From: CAYZWU01 sp964482235
Lineage (GTDB): Bacteria; Planctomycetota; B15-G4; CAYZWU01
Direction of reading: 5' to 3'
Length of the DNA: 44,890 nucleotides
Assembly (NCBI GenBank): GCA_964482235.1
Contig: CAYZWU010000045.1
Location: 1-44,890, forward strand
The position numbers and the translations under genes are program-made. Shown in pieces: positions 8,607-17,095 of the stretch (the stretch's first letter is position 1; each line of letters begins with the position of its first letter). Below the pieces are notes generated by a model. It did not search any database, was not told the origin of the DNA, and worked only from the letters and a program-made list of their open reading frames with translations.

Positions 8607-10187
8607 CTACTCCACGGTCAGCACGAAGAGGTTTGTCAGCTTTCCGCTCGTCAGTGCCTGGAAGGGAACCTCGGATCCCGATGCCCACGATACGGGGATC
8701 GTGCCCGGGTAGACCAGGACTCCCGTCGCGGGGATGGTGCCGAGAAGAGAGAGCTGGACCGGCCACTGGAGATAGTAGAGGCCGTAAGGAGTGGTCCAGG
8801 GCGAATCGAGCAGCCCCGATCCCATGAGAAGGAATGCCGGCGTTGACGGGGAGCCGACCACCTTCGCATCGACGCTGCCGCCGGGAACGGTATCACCGGT
8901 GAAATAAAGATGATAGTAGAACTCGTCGGCTCCGATGCTCGTGAGGTTCTGGACCATGCGGGGATCGCCTTCGAAGTCGACATCCAGGAGGGAGCCTGCT
9001 GCTGGATCTCCGGCTCCCCGGCAGGGCGAATCGATCGTGAGGTGGAAATCCCTGCTGTCGGGATCGACGAAGAGCGGATCGGCATCGATCATGTTGGAGC
9101 CCCACGAGTAGAGGCACCCGGGATCGACGTAGAGCGAGCTTTGTCCTCCATCGACGTCGGAGAAGTCGATGCTGAGGGATACCGGCATTGTTCTCAGTTC
9201 CAGAGCGATCTCGGGCCCATAGGGAGCATCGTTCTTCCAGAAGACGGTATTCGTGATCTGAGCCGCAGCGCCGTCCCAGAGGCAAAGGCCGCCGCCATAG
9301 ACGAAGTCCGCCGTGTTGGACGTGATCGTGTTGCCGGTCAGCGTTGAAGTGGACGAGCCGTCGAGAAGAAGCGCACCGCCGTAATAGTAGGTTTGGTTCT
9401 CGGCAAACACGTTGTTGTAGAAGCTGATGTCGGACTCATGGCCGTAGACCGCGCCGCCGCTGTGATCGGCGAAGTTTTCATGGAACAGATTGGAGTCGAG
9501 AACGGGAGACGACATGTCCGCCAGGATCGCGCCGCCGAAGGCATCTGTATGGTTCTGCAGGAAGGTGTTCCCCTTGATCTCCGGCGTGGAGTAGAAATCG
9601 CAGGTGAGACCGCCGCCGCAGTAGCCGGCGCGGTTCTCCTTGATCGTGTTCGAGAGCAGCAGGGTCGCGGAGTGGGACTTGAGGCCGACTCCGCCTCCCC
9701 TGTCATCGGAGATGTTGTCCGAGATGACGTTGTACGAGACCGTTGCCGTGTCGTTCTCGCAGTAGACGCCGCCGCCGATGACGCTCGCCTTGTTGCCCGT
9801 GACGACGTTCCTCGTGATCGTCGGCGAGGCGTGGTAGCAGTAAACGCCCCCTCCGAAGGACCGCTTGCCGTTGGTCAAGGTGAAGCCGGTGATGACGGAG
9901 TCCGCGCCTTCGCCCGAGTTGAACGTTGCAACGGCTCCTGCCTGGTTGCCGTCGATCGTTGTGAGATCGGGACCCATCTCGCTCTCCAGCGTGACTGCCT
10001 TGCCCAAGAAGTCGATGTTCTCGACGTACACCCCCTGTCTGACAATGATCGTGTCGCTGTCGCTGGAAGCATTGATAGCGTCCTGGATCGACGGGAAGTC
10101 GTCCGGGACGTACCATGTGGCTCCTGCGGCCAGACCGCTCAGGAGCATGAAGCAGATCGCAATGGAGAGAAATCTCTTTCCAGCCAT
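8607..10187 (-). CDS. Secreted right-handed parallel beta-helix protein
   Basis: 526 aa with a clear signal peptide (MAGKRFLSIAICFMLLSGLAAGA, written in part). It is followed by the phrase WYVPDDFPSIQDAINA, typical of pectin-lyase-fold surface proteins that begin with a DUF1565-like strand. Residues ~75-330 are a series of beta-helix rungs (repeated GNxITxNxA-like and GGGVYC / GGGLxC turns). The next part, with DADPLFVDPDSRDFHL and SPCRGAGDP, is the usual end cap in such exported proteins of uncultured phyla. The last ~100 residues form a separate beta domain without a recognised sorting signal. No catalytic residues can be named; binding or structural roles are as likely as polysaccharide lysis. 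AAAGGCAAGG precedes the ATG. Confidence 0.85.
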   Translation of the reverse strand: MAGKRFLSIAICFMLLSGLAAGATWYVPDDFPSIQDAINASSDSDTIIVRQGVYVENIDFLGKAVTLESEMGPDLTTIDGNQAGAVATFNSGEGADSVITGFTLTNGKRSFGGGVYCYHASPTITRNVVTGNKASVIGGGVYCENDTATVSYNVISDNISDDRGGGVGLKSHSATLLLSNTIKENRAGYCGGGLTCDFYSTPEIKGNTFLQNHTDAFGGAILADMSSPVLDSNLFHENFADHSGGAVYGHESDISFYNNVFAENQTYYYGGALLLDGSSTSTLTGNTITSNTADFVYGGGLCLWDGAAAQITNTVFWKNDAPYGPEIALELRTMPVSLSIDFSDVDGGQSSLYVDPGCLYSWGSNMIDADPLFVDPDSRDFHLTIDSPCRGAGDPAAGSLLDVDFEGDPRMVQNLTSIGADEFYYHLYFTGDTVPGGSVDAKVVGSPSTPAFLLMGSGLLDSPWTTPYGLYYLQWPVQLSLLGTIPATGVLVYPGTIPVSWASGSEVPFQALTSGKLTNLFVLTVE

Positions 10188-10419
10188 AAAAGCACCTTGC
10201 CTTTCTGAAATCTTCCAACCTCGATCAAGTTACCTGGAAACCCTTGTATTTTAGCAATTTGGGTACCAGAAACGGGGGAGTAGAGCAGAGTGGGGAGGCG
10301 ATGCTGCGTCACGAGTCTGTAATGAGATTTCTTCCAGGATGTTCCGAAAATCCGGCATGACGGTATTTTTTTCGATTTATTGCTGATCACCGGAGCAGGG
10401 CTGGATCACCTGCGACGTT

Positions 10420-10461
10420 CCTTCGCGAAGGGGAGGGAATATTGTTACTCGCGAGTAACAA
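10420..10461. promoter_or_regulatory. Pair of CGCG-centred perfect palindromes
   Basis: CCTTCGCGAAGG (10420-10431, 12 bp) and TTGTTACTCGCGAGTAACAA (10442-10461, 20 bp) are both perfect palindromes centred on CGCG, with AATATT between them at 10438-10443. They lie in the 495-nt stretch between two divergent genes, five bases before repeat copy 2. A 20-bp uninterrupted palindrome suits a dimeric regulator binding site. This is inferred; no regulator is encoded next to it. The rest of 10188-10419 shows no gene or clear promoter. Confidence 0.45.
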
Positions 10462-10466
10462 AGCCA

Positions 10467-10567
10467 GATACCGAGCCCGCGCAATCTCCGCCATATTCGG
10501 GTGCGGATGTTCAGATTCCGTGTGCGGCGCCGTACGAATATGGCGGAGATTGCGCGGGCTCGGTATC
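10467..10567. repeat. Long inverted-repeat element, copy 2
   Basis: Arms 10467-10499 and 10535-10567 are perfect 33-bp reverse complements around a 35-nt spacer. The spacer reads GGTGCGGA, a 13-nt variable core TGTTCAGATTCCG, then TGTGCGGCGCCGTA. Spacer orientation is the same as in copies 3 and 4. Unlike the others this copy lies between the 5' ends of two divergent genes, so a purely terminator-like role does not explain it. Confidence 0.95.
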
Positions 10568-10594
10568 GTCGCTGGTCCACTAAAAATCAATGAA

Positions 10595-10623
10595 AAGGAG
10601 GGCAAATTCCGATGGCTCCGATA
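10595..10623 (+). other. Possible leader mini-ORF with strong ribosome site
   Basis: AAAAGGAGGGC stands about 10 nt before an ATG at 10612 that reads only four codons (MAPI, stop TGA). This is the best ribosome site in the region, yet it is 71 nt upstream and out of frame with the TMTC gene, whose own ATG has only a weak one. It may be a leader peptide or a decayed start. Confidence 0.3.
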
Positions 10624-10668
10624 TGATGTGGCGCAGATTTTGTCCCTGACAAGGCAAGTTGGATTTTC

Positions 10669-10682
10669 GAGAACCGGTTCTC
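10669..10682 (+). promoter_or_regulatory. 14-bp palindrome abutting the TMTC start codon
   Basis: GAGAACCGGTTCTC is a perfect palindrome that ends at the base before the ATG at 10683. In RNA it can fold as a 5-bp stem with a CCGG loop covering the ribosome-binding region; in DNA it could be an operator. Either role is inferred from position. Confidence 0.35.
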
Positions 10683-12563
10683 ATGGAGAAGAAAAAGAAC
10701 AGCCTCCTGGTCCCCTGTCTCATCGTAGCGGCGGTATCGATCCTGGTTTACGGCAACGCGCTGGACGGCGAGTTCGTCTATGACGACAAGCTTCTCCTGG
10801 AGCAGGACCCGGAAGCCTACTCTCTCTCGAGGCTCCCCGGCCACTTCACGGGAGAGGAAGGCTTCTTCAAGACCATGGGGCGATACTACCGACCCCTGGT
10901 CTCCGTCACCTACGGAATCGACATGCTGGTCAGCGAGGCCGCTCACGACGGGCTGGATCCAGCCAACTTCCACGTCACGAATTTGCTGATCCACGCAGCG
11001 ACCTCGGTTCTCCTTTTTCTCTTTCTGCTGGGCCTCTTCGGAAATCGAATCGCCGCCCTGGCCGGGGCGCTCGTCTTTGCCGTCCACCCGGTCCACACCG
11101 AGGCGGTGGCCTGGATCAGCGGCAGAACGGACAGCCTCTGCTGCCTCTTCATGGTGGCCGCCCTTCTGCTTCATCTCCGCTTCATCGAGAAGGGCGGCAG
11201 GCCGCGGACAGCGGTCTGGATCGTGCTCTGCTTCGCCGCAGCCCTGCTCTGCAAGGAGATGGCCATCACCTTTCCCGTTGCCCTGGTGCTCTTCGATCTG
11301 ACTCTGGGCTCGAAAGGCGTTTTCCGATCCACGGGAGATTCCGGCGACGCGGAAGAGGGGGGACCATCCCGCAAGGCGCGTCTCGCTCTCTATGCCGCTC
11401 TCTTCGGCACGGCGATTCTCTTCGTCGGGATCAGGGAAGCGGCGCTCCGGAACGTGGCTGACCGGGAGACGCTGCACTACTTCCACGGCGAGGATCTCGA
11501 CACGGCCGCGGCCACCATGCTTCAGACGATACCCGTCTACGCCCGTCTGCTCGTCGTGCCGGTGAACCTCCTCTACAATTACAACGGAACGATTCCCTAC
11601 CAGGGTTTCAGCCTTGATCCTGCCGCTCTGGCTGCGTCCCTTCTCTTGATCGTCTCGCTCGGTCTGGCTTTCTTCTTTCGCAGGAAGCGTCCGGCCGTGA
11701 CCTTCAGCATCCTCTTCTTCTACCTGGCGCTCATGCCGGTGATGAACATCGTTCCCACCATGACGCTTTTGGCCGAGAGGTTCCTCTACATCCCTTCCAT
11801 CATCGTGGGGATCATCGTGGCGGATATTCTGGCATCCGTGACGGCCGGCAGGATCAGGACGATCCTCCACGGGGCGGCGGCAGTCGTTGTTCTTCTCTTC
11901 TGCTGGATGACCTTCGAGCGGAATCTCGAATGGAACGACAACGCGACCCTCTACCTGTCGGCCGAGGGAACGAAGGGCATCGACATCAACGTGAACCTGG
12001 GCAACCACTATGCCCGGGAAGCGGACAGGGAGAGGGCCAGGGGCAGCCACGAGAAGTCGACGGCCCTCCGCGACAAGGCGGAGTCTCTTTACCGGGAGGC
12101 GATCGCGATCAAGGACGAGTCGCCCAAGGCCTGGCTCAACCTGGGGGTGCTCCACATCCGGAAAGAGGAGCCCCTCGAGGCCATGAGGCTCCTTGCCAGA
12201 TCGCGCGACCTCGATCCTTTCTCTCCCGATCCCCCGCACGCCATGGCCTGGGCGGCGAGGATGCTGGCCGAGATGACGGCCAGGGCGGCCCGCGCCGCCG
12301 AAGGCCGGGGCGACGGCATCCAGGCCGCTGCCCTGCGCCGGGAAGAGCGGGCCTATCGTGAAGCCGAGTCCGCCCATCTCGAGGAGTCGCTGGACCTCGA
12401 TCCCCTTTCTCCGATCGTCCTCTACGAGATCGGCATCCTCGCCTACAGGCTGGGCCGCCTGGAAGAGAGCATACAGACACTCGAGAGGCTTCAGGAGGTT
12501 CAACCGGGCTTCAACGGCTCGGATGCCGTTTTGGAAAAGATAAAAAAGGAGAGAGGCAGGTAG
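10683..12563 (+). CDS. TMTC/O-mannosyltransferase-like GT-C membrane protein with TPRs
   Basis: 626 aa from the ATG at 10683 (an in-frame TTG at 10659 with AAGG before it is an alternative). About ten hydrophobic helices fill residues 8-~420. The first outer loop has the DD pair at 34-35 (FVYDDK) expected in GT-C enzymes that use polyprenyl-phosphate sugars. The phrase HPVHTEAVAWISGRTD is the signature of the TMTC/DUF1736 group. The C-terminal ~200 residues are soluble TPR-like repeats (AWLNLGVLHIRKEEPLEAM). In animals TMTC proteins O-mannosylate cadherins; bacterial relatives are usually uncharacterised. It heads a tight operon with a sulfatase-fold lipoprotein (1 nt away) and another GT-C protein, which points to surface glycan or glycoprotein work. 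Confidence 0.88.
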   Translation: MEKKKNSLLVPCLIVAAVSILVYGNALDGEFVYDDKLLLEQDPEAYSLSRLPGHFTGEEGFFKTMGRYYRPLVSVTYGIDMLVSEAAHDGLDPANFHVTNLLIHAATSVLLFLFLLGLFGNRIAALAGALVFAVHPVHTEAVAWISGRTDSLCCLFMVAALLLHLRFIEKGGRPRTAVWIVLCFAAALLCKEMAITFPVALVLFDLTLGSKGVFRSTGDSGDAEEGGPSRKARLALYAALFGTAILFVGIREAALRNVADRETLHYFHGEDLDTAAATMLQTIPVYARLLVVPVNLLYNYNGTIPYQGFSLDPAALAASLLLIVSLGLAFFFRRKRPAVTFSILFFYLALMPVMNIVPTMTLLAERFLYIPSIIVGIIVADILASVTAGRIRTILHGAAAVVVLLFCWMTFERNLEWNDNATLYLSAEGTKGIDINVNLGNHYAREADRERARGSHEKSTALRDKAESLYREAIAIKDESPKAWLNLGVLHIRKEEPLEAMRLLARSRDLDPFSPDPPHAMAWAARMLAEMTARAARAAEGRGDGIQAAALRREERAYREAESAHLEESLDLDPLSPIVLYEIGILAYRLGRLEESIQTLERLQEVQPGFNGSDAVLEKIKKERGR

Positions 12564-12564
12564 A

Positions 12565-13992
12565 ATGGCTGCCATGAACGGACGGAGTGTCACGCAGATC
12601 GAGATCGCTTTTCGAGGGAGATCCCGCGGGACGGGACGGCTCGCGCTTCTGCTGGCTTTCATGATGGCGGCGCTCCTTGCCGGCTGTTCCAATGAGAGCG
12701 GCAACGGGAACAACGTGATCATCCTGATGGTGGACACCCTCCGGGCCGACCGCCTGGGGCTGTACGGTTACAGCCGCGACACCTCCCCCAATCTGGACCG
12801 CTTCGCCCGGGAGGGCACGACCTTCCTCTCCAACCAGTCCCAGGCGTCGCGCACGGGACCCTCCGTGGCGAGCCTCTTCACATCCCTTCACGTGAGAAGC
12901 CACGGCGTGGTCAATCCCCTGGAGCAGTGGGACGGCAAGGGAGTGCTCGATCCGGCGCGCTTGACGATGGCCGAGATCCTCAACAAGGAAGGATATTCCT
13001 GCCGCGCCGTGGTATCGAATCCCAACGTCTACGGACGGTACGGCTTCGACCAGGGCTTCGATAAATACATCCCCGTGCCGATGCAGACCGATGCCGGCCT
13101 GATCAACTCCCAGGCGATCAAGTGGCTGCGGGAGCTCAAGGAGAAGGAAGAGCCGTTCTTTCTCTACCTCCATTACATGGAGCCCCACAGCCCCTACAAT
13201 CCGCCGAGGCCGGCCAGGGGGCGTTTCTCCGATCCCGGGTACAGGGGGGCGATCACCGGCGAACACCTGCAGCTCGACGCCATCCTCCGCGGCGAGATGA
13301 CCGCGGACGAGGCGGACCGGCGCCGGATCAGCGACCTCTACGACGAGGAGGTCTACTCGTGGGACCGGGAGTTCGGCATGCTCCTCGGCTTCCTGGAGTC
13401 GCAGGGGCTCCTCGAGAACACGGTGGTGGCCGTGACGGCCGATCACGGCGAGGAGTTCTTCGATCACGGCGGGCTGCTGCACGGCTACACCCTCTACGGG
13501 GAGCAGCTCCGTGTGCCCCTCGTGATCCGCGCCCCCGGCGTTGCCAAGGGTTCGGTGAAGGCGGTGACGCGGAACATCGACGTTCTCCCCACGATGCTCG
13601 ATCTGCTCGGACTCGAACAGGCGCCCGGAACGCAGGGGAACAGCCTCGTACCGATGATGAAGGGCGGGAAGGCCGAGGATCATCCTGTCTTTGCCGAGGC
13701 CCAGATGCGGGCCGTGAAGACGGTTCGCTCCCGCTCCTTCCAGTCGATGGGCTGGAAGTATGTCGAGACCGTGGTTCCCCAGGGAAGGCCTCCCGAGCTC
13801 TACGACCTGACGGCCGATCCGGGAGAGCAGACGAACGTCCTCGATTCCCGGAGCGACGTGGCAACGAAGATCCGCCGCCAGATGAAAGCGTTCCTGAAGG
13901 GTATTCCCGAGGTGCAGGGCAGCAGCGTGATCCTCGACCAGGACGCGCTCGAGCTGATGAAGCAGATGGGGTATGCCCATGACGGAGAATAG
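12565..13992 (+). CDS. Sulfatase-fold lipoprotein lacking the formylglycine cysteine
   Basis: 475 aa; AGGCAGGTAGA just before the ATG fixes the start, 1 nt after the TMTC stop. The lipobox ALLAGC puts the lipidated Cys at 41. The alkaline-phosphatase/sulfatase fold is clear: metal Asp57 in ILMVDTLRADRLG, and TADHGEEFFDHGG in the second half. The site where sulfatases have C/S-x-P-x-R reads SRTGPSVAS (95-103), so Thr97 replaces the Cys that becomes formylglycine and the Arg is missing. Thr nucleophiles are known in relatives that move phosphoethanolamine or phosphoglycerol (EptA, LtaS), so a phospho-transferase or phosphodiesterase acting on surface glycans is a better guess than a sulfatase. 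Its place between two GT-C genes supports that. Confidence 0.88.
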   Translation: MAAMNGRSVTQIEIAFRGRSRGTGRLALLLAFMMAALLAGCSNESGNGNNVIILMVDTLRADRLGLYGYSRDTSPNLDRFAREGTTFLSNQSQASRTGPSVASLFTSLHVRSHGVVNPLEQWDGKGVLDPARLTMAEILNKEGYSCRAVVSNPNVYGRYGFDQGFDKYIPVPMQTDAGLINSQAIKWLRELKEKEEPFFLYLHYMEPHSPYNPPRPARGRFSDPGYRGAITGEHLQLDAILRGEMTADEADRRRISDLYDEEVYSWDREFGMLLGFLESQGLLENTVVAVTADHGEEFFDHGGLLHGYTLYGEQLRVPLVIRAPGVAKGSVKAVTRNIDVLPTMLDLLGLEQAPGTQGNSLVPMMKGGKAEDHPVFAEAQMRAVKTVRSRSFQSMGWKYVETVVPQGRPPELYDLTADPGEQTNVLDSRSDVATKIRRQMKAFLKGIPEVQGSSVILDQDALELMKQMGYAHDGE

Positions 13993-13996
13993 CGCC

Positions 13997-15805
13997 ATGC
14001 CGGAACCGGGTTTCGGCGGGAGATCCGGCGCCCGGCATGCCTCGACATGGGTGGTCGTTCTTCTTCTCCTCGCGGCGCATCTCGGCACGGCGTTCTTCTT
14101 CCTCCTCGACAGGGATCCGGGAACGGATGCCGCCTGGACCGGCTTTCCCCTCGATGACGCGTGGATCCACCTGGTCTACTCGCGATCGATCGCCGAGACC
14201 GGGACGCCGTGCTACAACGACGGGAAGCTGGAGAACGGTTTCACCAGCCCACTCTGGATGATCGCCGGCGCCCCGGCCCACCTGCTGGAGCGATGGTTCG
14301 GCCTCGACGCCGTGACGGGGGTCAAGGCGATCGGCGTTCTCTTCGGGTTCGCCGCCTCGTGGGCCATGGTGCGCCTCCTCCTGGCCGCGCGATGCGGGCT
14401 CCTTGCCGCCGCGTTCGGCGGTCTTGCTCTCGCCTTCTCCCCCGTGATGAGCTTCTGCGCCGTCTCGGGGATGGAGGTGGTCCTCGCCGTCTGGCTCATG
14501 ACGGCGGCCCTGTCGGCCTGCGTCAGGCAGGCTCATCTGCGCGCCGGGATTCTTGCCGCCCTGGCCGTCCTGGCCCGGCCCGAGGCCGTGCTGCTCTACG
14601 CCCTGCTTTCCTTCGTCGTCGTCTTCGAGAAGCGCAAGGAGATCGTCGGCTCCGCGGCCGCCCTGGCGCGCCTCGCCCTGCCCGGAGTGGTTGCGGCGGC
14701 GACGTGGGTGGGATATTCGGTCGCCGTCACAGGCAGGGTGCTGCCCAACACCTTCTATGCCAAGTACGCGGGCGAGGGACTGCTCGATCCCTCCGCTTTC
14801 CTTCTCGTGATCAGCGAGGGTGCGGGAAGGATCCCGATGGCGATCCTTGCCGTCCTCCTCGTCCTTGTTGTTGCCCGTCTTCTCCTGACGCGCCGCGTCC
14901 CCGGAGGGCTTCCTCTCCTGGCCGGATGCGTGGGCTTCGGCCTGCTCTTCATCTACGCGATCTGCGCCACCCGCGTGATGGACGAGGGGTGCACGGCCTA
15001 CTTCTACTGGTGGCGCTACCTCGTTCCGGCCCTGACCTTCTTCTGGATCGCCGCGGCGCTGGGCCTCGATGCTCTTTTCCGCTTTGCGCGGACGCCGCAG
15101 ATGCCCGCCCTGTTCCGGATCGGCGTGGTTTGCGCCGCGGGGGCGGTTTTACTCTTTCTCCTTCTTCCCCTGAAGAGCATGGCCGATCACTTCGCCTGGA
15201 ACTGCCAGAACATGAACGAGGTGCAGAGGGAGCTCGGCTGCTGGGTGAACGAGAACGTCCCGGCAGACGCCGTCGTGGCTGTGAACGACGCCGGGGCGAT
15301 CCGCTACTTCGGCAGGAGAGAGACTCTCGACCTGGGAGGATTGAACCGGCACGAGATCCTGGACGAGAGGGACAGGGGAGACGATTTTCCCCTGATCGAC
15401 AAGGGCCTTTTCGTCGAGCTGCAGATGCTTCTGATGCGGATCAGCGAGCTGGAGCGGCGGATGGGGGAGTACCGGGCCAGGAGCGACGAGAGAAACCGGC
15501 CTCTCTACTTCAAGGCGGGTCTGCTCTTCGACGAGCTGGGCGCCGTGCTCGAGAAGAAGTCCGCCTGGCTCCGGGAGAGGAGCGTCGACTTCCTGGTCGT
15601 CTTTCCCATGTGGTTTCCCGACGTGGACGTGGCTTCCGATCCGCGCTGGAGGCGGCCGCTCGACGACACGCCGCTCAAGGATCTGCTGGACGGGCGCTTC
15701 GGCCGGGTCTGCGAACGGAAGAGCCCTCGTTTCACGGTGGTCAAGGCCCCGCCGCCCGGCCAGATCGGACAGGACGTGATGCGCGTCTACAAGGTCGAGC
15801 CTTGA
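13997..15805 (+). CDS. Polytopic GT-C-type glycosyltransferase-like membrane protein
   Basis: 602 aa from the ATG at 13997, which has GGAG nine bases upstream and lies 4 nt after the preceding stop. In-frame ATGs at 13973 and 13979 overlap the upstream gene and are less likely. A first membrane helix (~17-37) is followed by a periplasmic loop with PLDDAWIHLVYSRS; the DD at 53-54 is in the position of the GT-C catalytic acid. About ten further helices run to residue ~395. A soluble tail of ~200 residues follows (VNDAGAIRYFGRRETLDLGGL), as in many bacterial mannosyltransferase-like proteins. Donor and acceptor cannot be told. Operon position ties it to the TMTC and sulfatase-fold genes. Confidence 0.85.
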   Translation: MPEPGFGGRSGARHASTWVVVLLLLAAHLGTAFFFLLDRDPGTDAAWTGFPLDDAWIHLVYSRSIAETGTPCYNDGKLENGFTSPLWMIAGAPAHLLERWFGLDAVTGVKAIGVLFGFAASWAMVRLLLAARCGLLAAAFGGLALAFSPVMSFCAVSGMEVVLAVWLMTAALSACVRQAHLRAGILAALAVLARPEAVLLYALLSFVVVFEKRKEIVGSAAALARLALPGVVAAATWVGYSVAVTGRVLPNTFYAKYAGEGLLDPSAFLLVISEGAGRIPMAILAVLLVLVVARLLLTRRVPGGLPLLAGCVGFGLLFIYAICATRVMDEGCTAYFYWWRYLVPALTFFWIAAALGLDALFRFARTPQMPALFRIGVVCAAGAVLLFLLLPLKSMADHFAWNCQNMNEVQRELGCWVNENVPADAVVAVNDAGAIRYFGRRETLDLGGLNRHEILDERDRGDDFPLIDKGLFVELQMLLMRISELERRMGEYRARSDERNRPLYFKAGLLFDELGAVLEKKSAWLRERSVDFLVVFPMWFPDVDVASDPRWRRPLDDTPLKDLLDGRFGRVCERKSPRFTVVKAPPPGQIGQDVMRVYKVEP

Positions 15806-15876
15806 GATAACGACGCTTCCTGCCGACCGGAGGCGAACCGGTGCATCCGCCTTGCCGCTGCACAGAGATGTGAACG

Positions 15877-16896
15877 ATGCCGAAAGAGAGATTCGACATC
15901 AGCAACCTCGACGGTCCCGAGGAGGAATTCCGCTTCACCGCTCTCCGGGAGCAGGCCGGGGAGCGTCTCGATGCCGCCCTGGCGCAGAGGTACAGGTGGC
16001 TCTCCCGCTCGGAGGCGCAGAAGCTGATCAGGCGGGGACGGGTCTTCGTCGATCGCTCCGGCGAGAGCAGCTGCGTGACAAAGGGCTCCTTCCGCCTGGC
16101 CGAGGGCGACCAGGTCCTCCTGATCCGTGTGCGCAGCCCGCAGGACATCGATGCGGCCCGCGCCGCGCCGCCTGACGCGGATCTTTCCATCATCCACGAG
16201 GACGACTGCCTCATCGTGGTCGACAAGCCTGCCGGCATTCCCGTCCACCCCGTGGGCGTCAACCTCTTCAGGACCGTTCTCACCGCGCTTCATCAGCGCT
16301 GCCGCGAGTCCGGCTTGCCTGCCGATGCGATGCCGATCCTGGCTCACCGCCTCGACCTCGAGACGAGCGGCGTGCTCGTGGCCGTGAAGGGCAAGGAGGA
16401 GGCCGGGCGGGTGGCGGACCAGTTCCGGAAGAGGACGGTGAAGAAGGAGTACAGGGCTCTGGTCTACGGCTCCCCGGAAGAGGACAGCGGGTGCGTCGAC
16501 CTGCCCATCGGACCGGACGAGGGCTCGACCGTCCCGTACAGGCAGACGGTGCGAACGGACGGCTCGCCGGCGCGCACGCGCTTCGAGGTGGAGCGGCGCG
16601 GGAAGCGACTCTCCCTCGTGCGGCTCCTACCGGAAACGGGACGAAAGCATCAGCTCCGTGTTCACATGGCGGCCCTGGGCCATGCCGTGGTGGGGGACAA
16701 GATCTACGGCCCCGACGAGGCGTACTACTTCAAGGCGCGGCACGGGCCTCCCGATGCCGCCGACCTCGAGGAGCTGATCCTGCCGCGGCAGGCGCTTCAC
16801 GCTTCCCGTCTGGTCTTTCGCCATCCGCGGACCGACGGCGAGGTCGTTTTCGAGTCGCCTCTGCCTGCCGAGTTTCTTGCCGAGCTGAACCGGTGA
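15877..16896 (+). CDS. RluA-family 23S rRNA/tRNA pseudouridine synthase
   Basis: 339 aa. An S4 RNA-binding domain covers residues ~27-85 (ERLDAALAQRYRWLSRSEAQ), followed by the catalytic domain with HRLDLETSG at 157-165 (Asp160 is the nucleophile). The later motif LLPETGRKHQLRVHMAALGH, quoted here in part, is the family's second signature. It converts uridine to pseudouridine in structured RNA; which site (RluC, RluD or other) cannot be told from sequence alone. It starts 71 nt after the GT-C gene, so may be in the same transcript. Repeat copy 3 begins 16 nt after its stop. Confidence 0.93.
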   Translation: MPKERFDISNLDGPEEEFRFTALREQAGERLDAALAQRYRWLSRSEAQKLIRRGRVFVDRSGESSCVTKGSFRLAEGDQVLLIRVRSPQDIDAARAAPPDADLSIIHEDDCLIVVDKPAGIPVHPVGVNLFRTVLTALHQRCRESGLPADAMPILAHRLDLETSGVLVAVKGKEEAGRVADQFRKRTVKKEYRALVYGSPEEDSGCVDLPIGPDEGSTVPYRQTVRTDGSPARTRFEVERRGKRLSLVRLLPETGRKHQLRVHMAALGHAVVGDKIYGPDEAYYFKARHGPPDAADLEELILPRQALHASRLVFRHPRTDGEVVFESPLPAEFLAELNR

Positions 16897-16912
16897 GCCG
16901 CCCGGCATACCG

Positions 16913-17011
16913 ATACCGAGCCCGCGCAATCTCCGCCATATTCGGGTGCGGAGATATCGAAACAGAGTGCGGCGCCGTACGAATATGGCGGAGATTGCGC
17001 GGGCTCGGTAT
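16913..17011. repeat. Long inverted-repeat element, copy 3
   Basis: Arms 16913-16944 and 16980-17011 are perfect 32-bp reverse complements; the spacer is 35 nt with variable core GATATCGAAACAG between the conserved edges. The flanks carry further partly paired pieces (CATACCG on the left; GGTACGGTATCGCGGG on the right), so the stem may extend outward with bulges. It lies between two genes in the same direction. Confidence 0.95.
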
Positions 17012-17095
17012 TCGCGGTACGGTATCGCGGGTACAGAGGCCCCGGAGCCGGCGCTCTATCATGTACAAAATAGCCGCTGAAACAGAGGAGGATTC

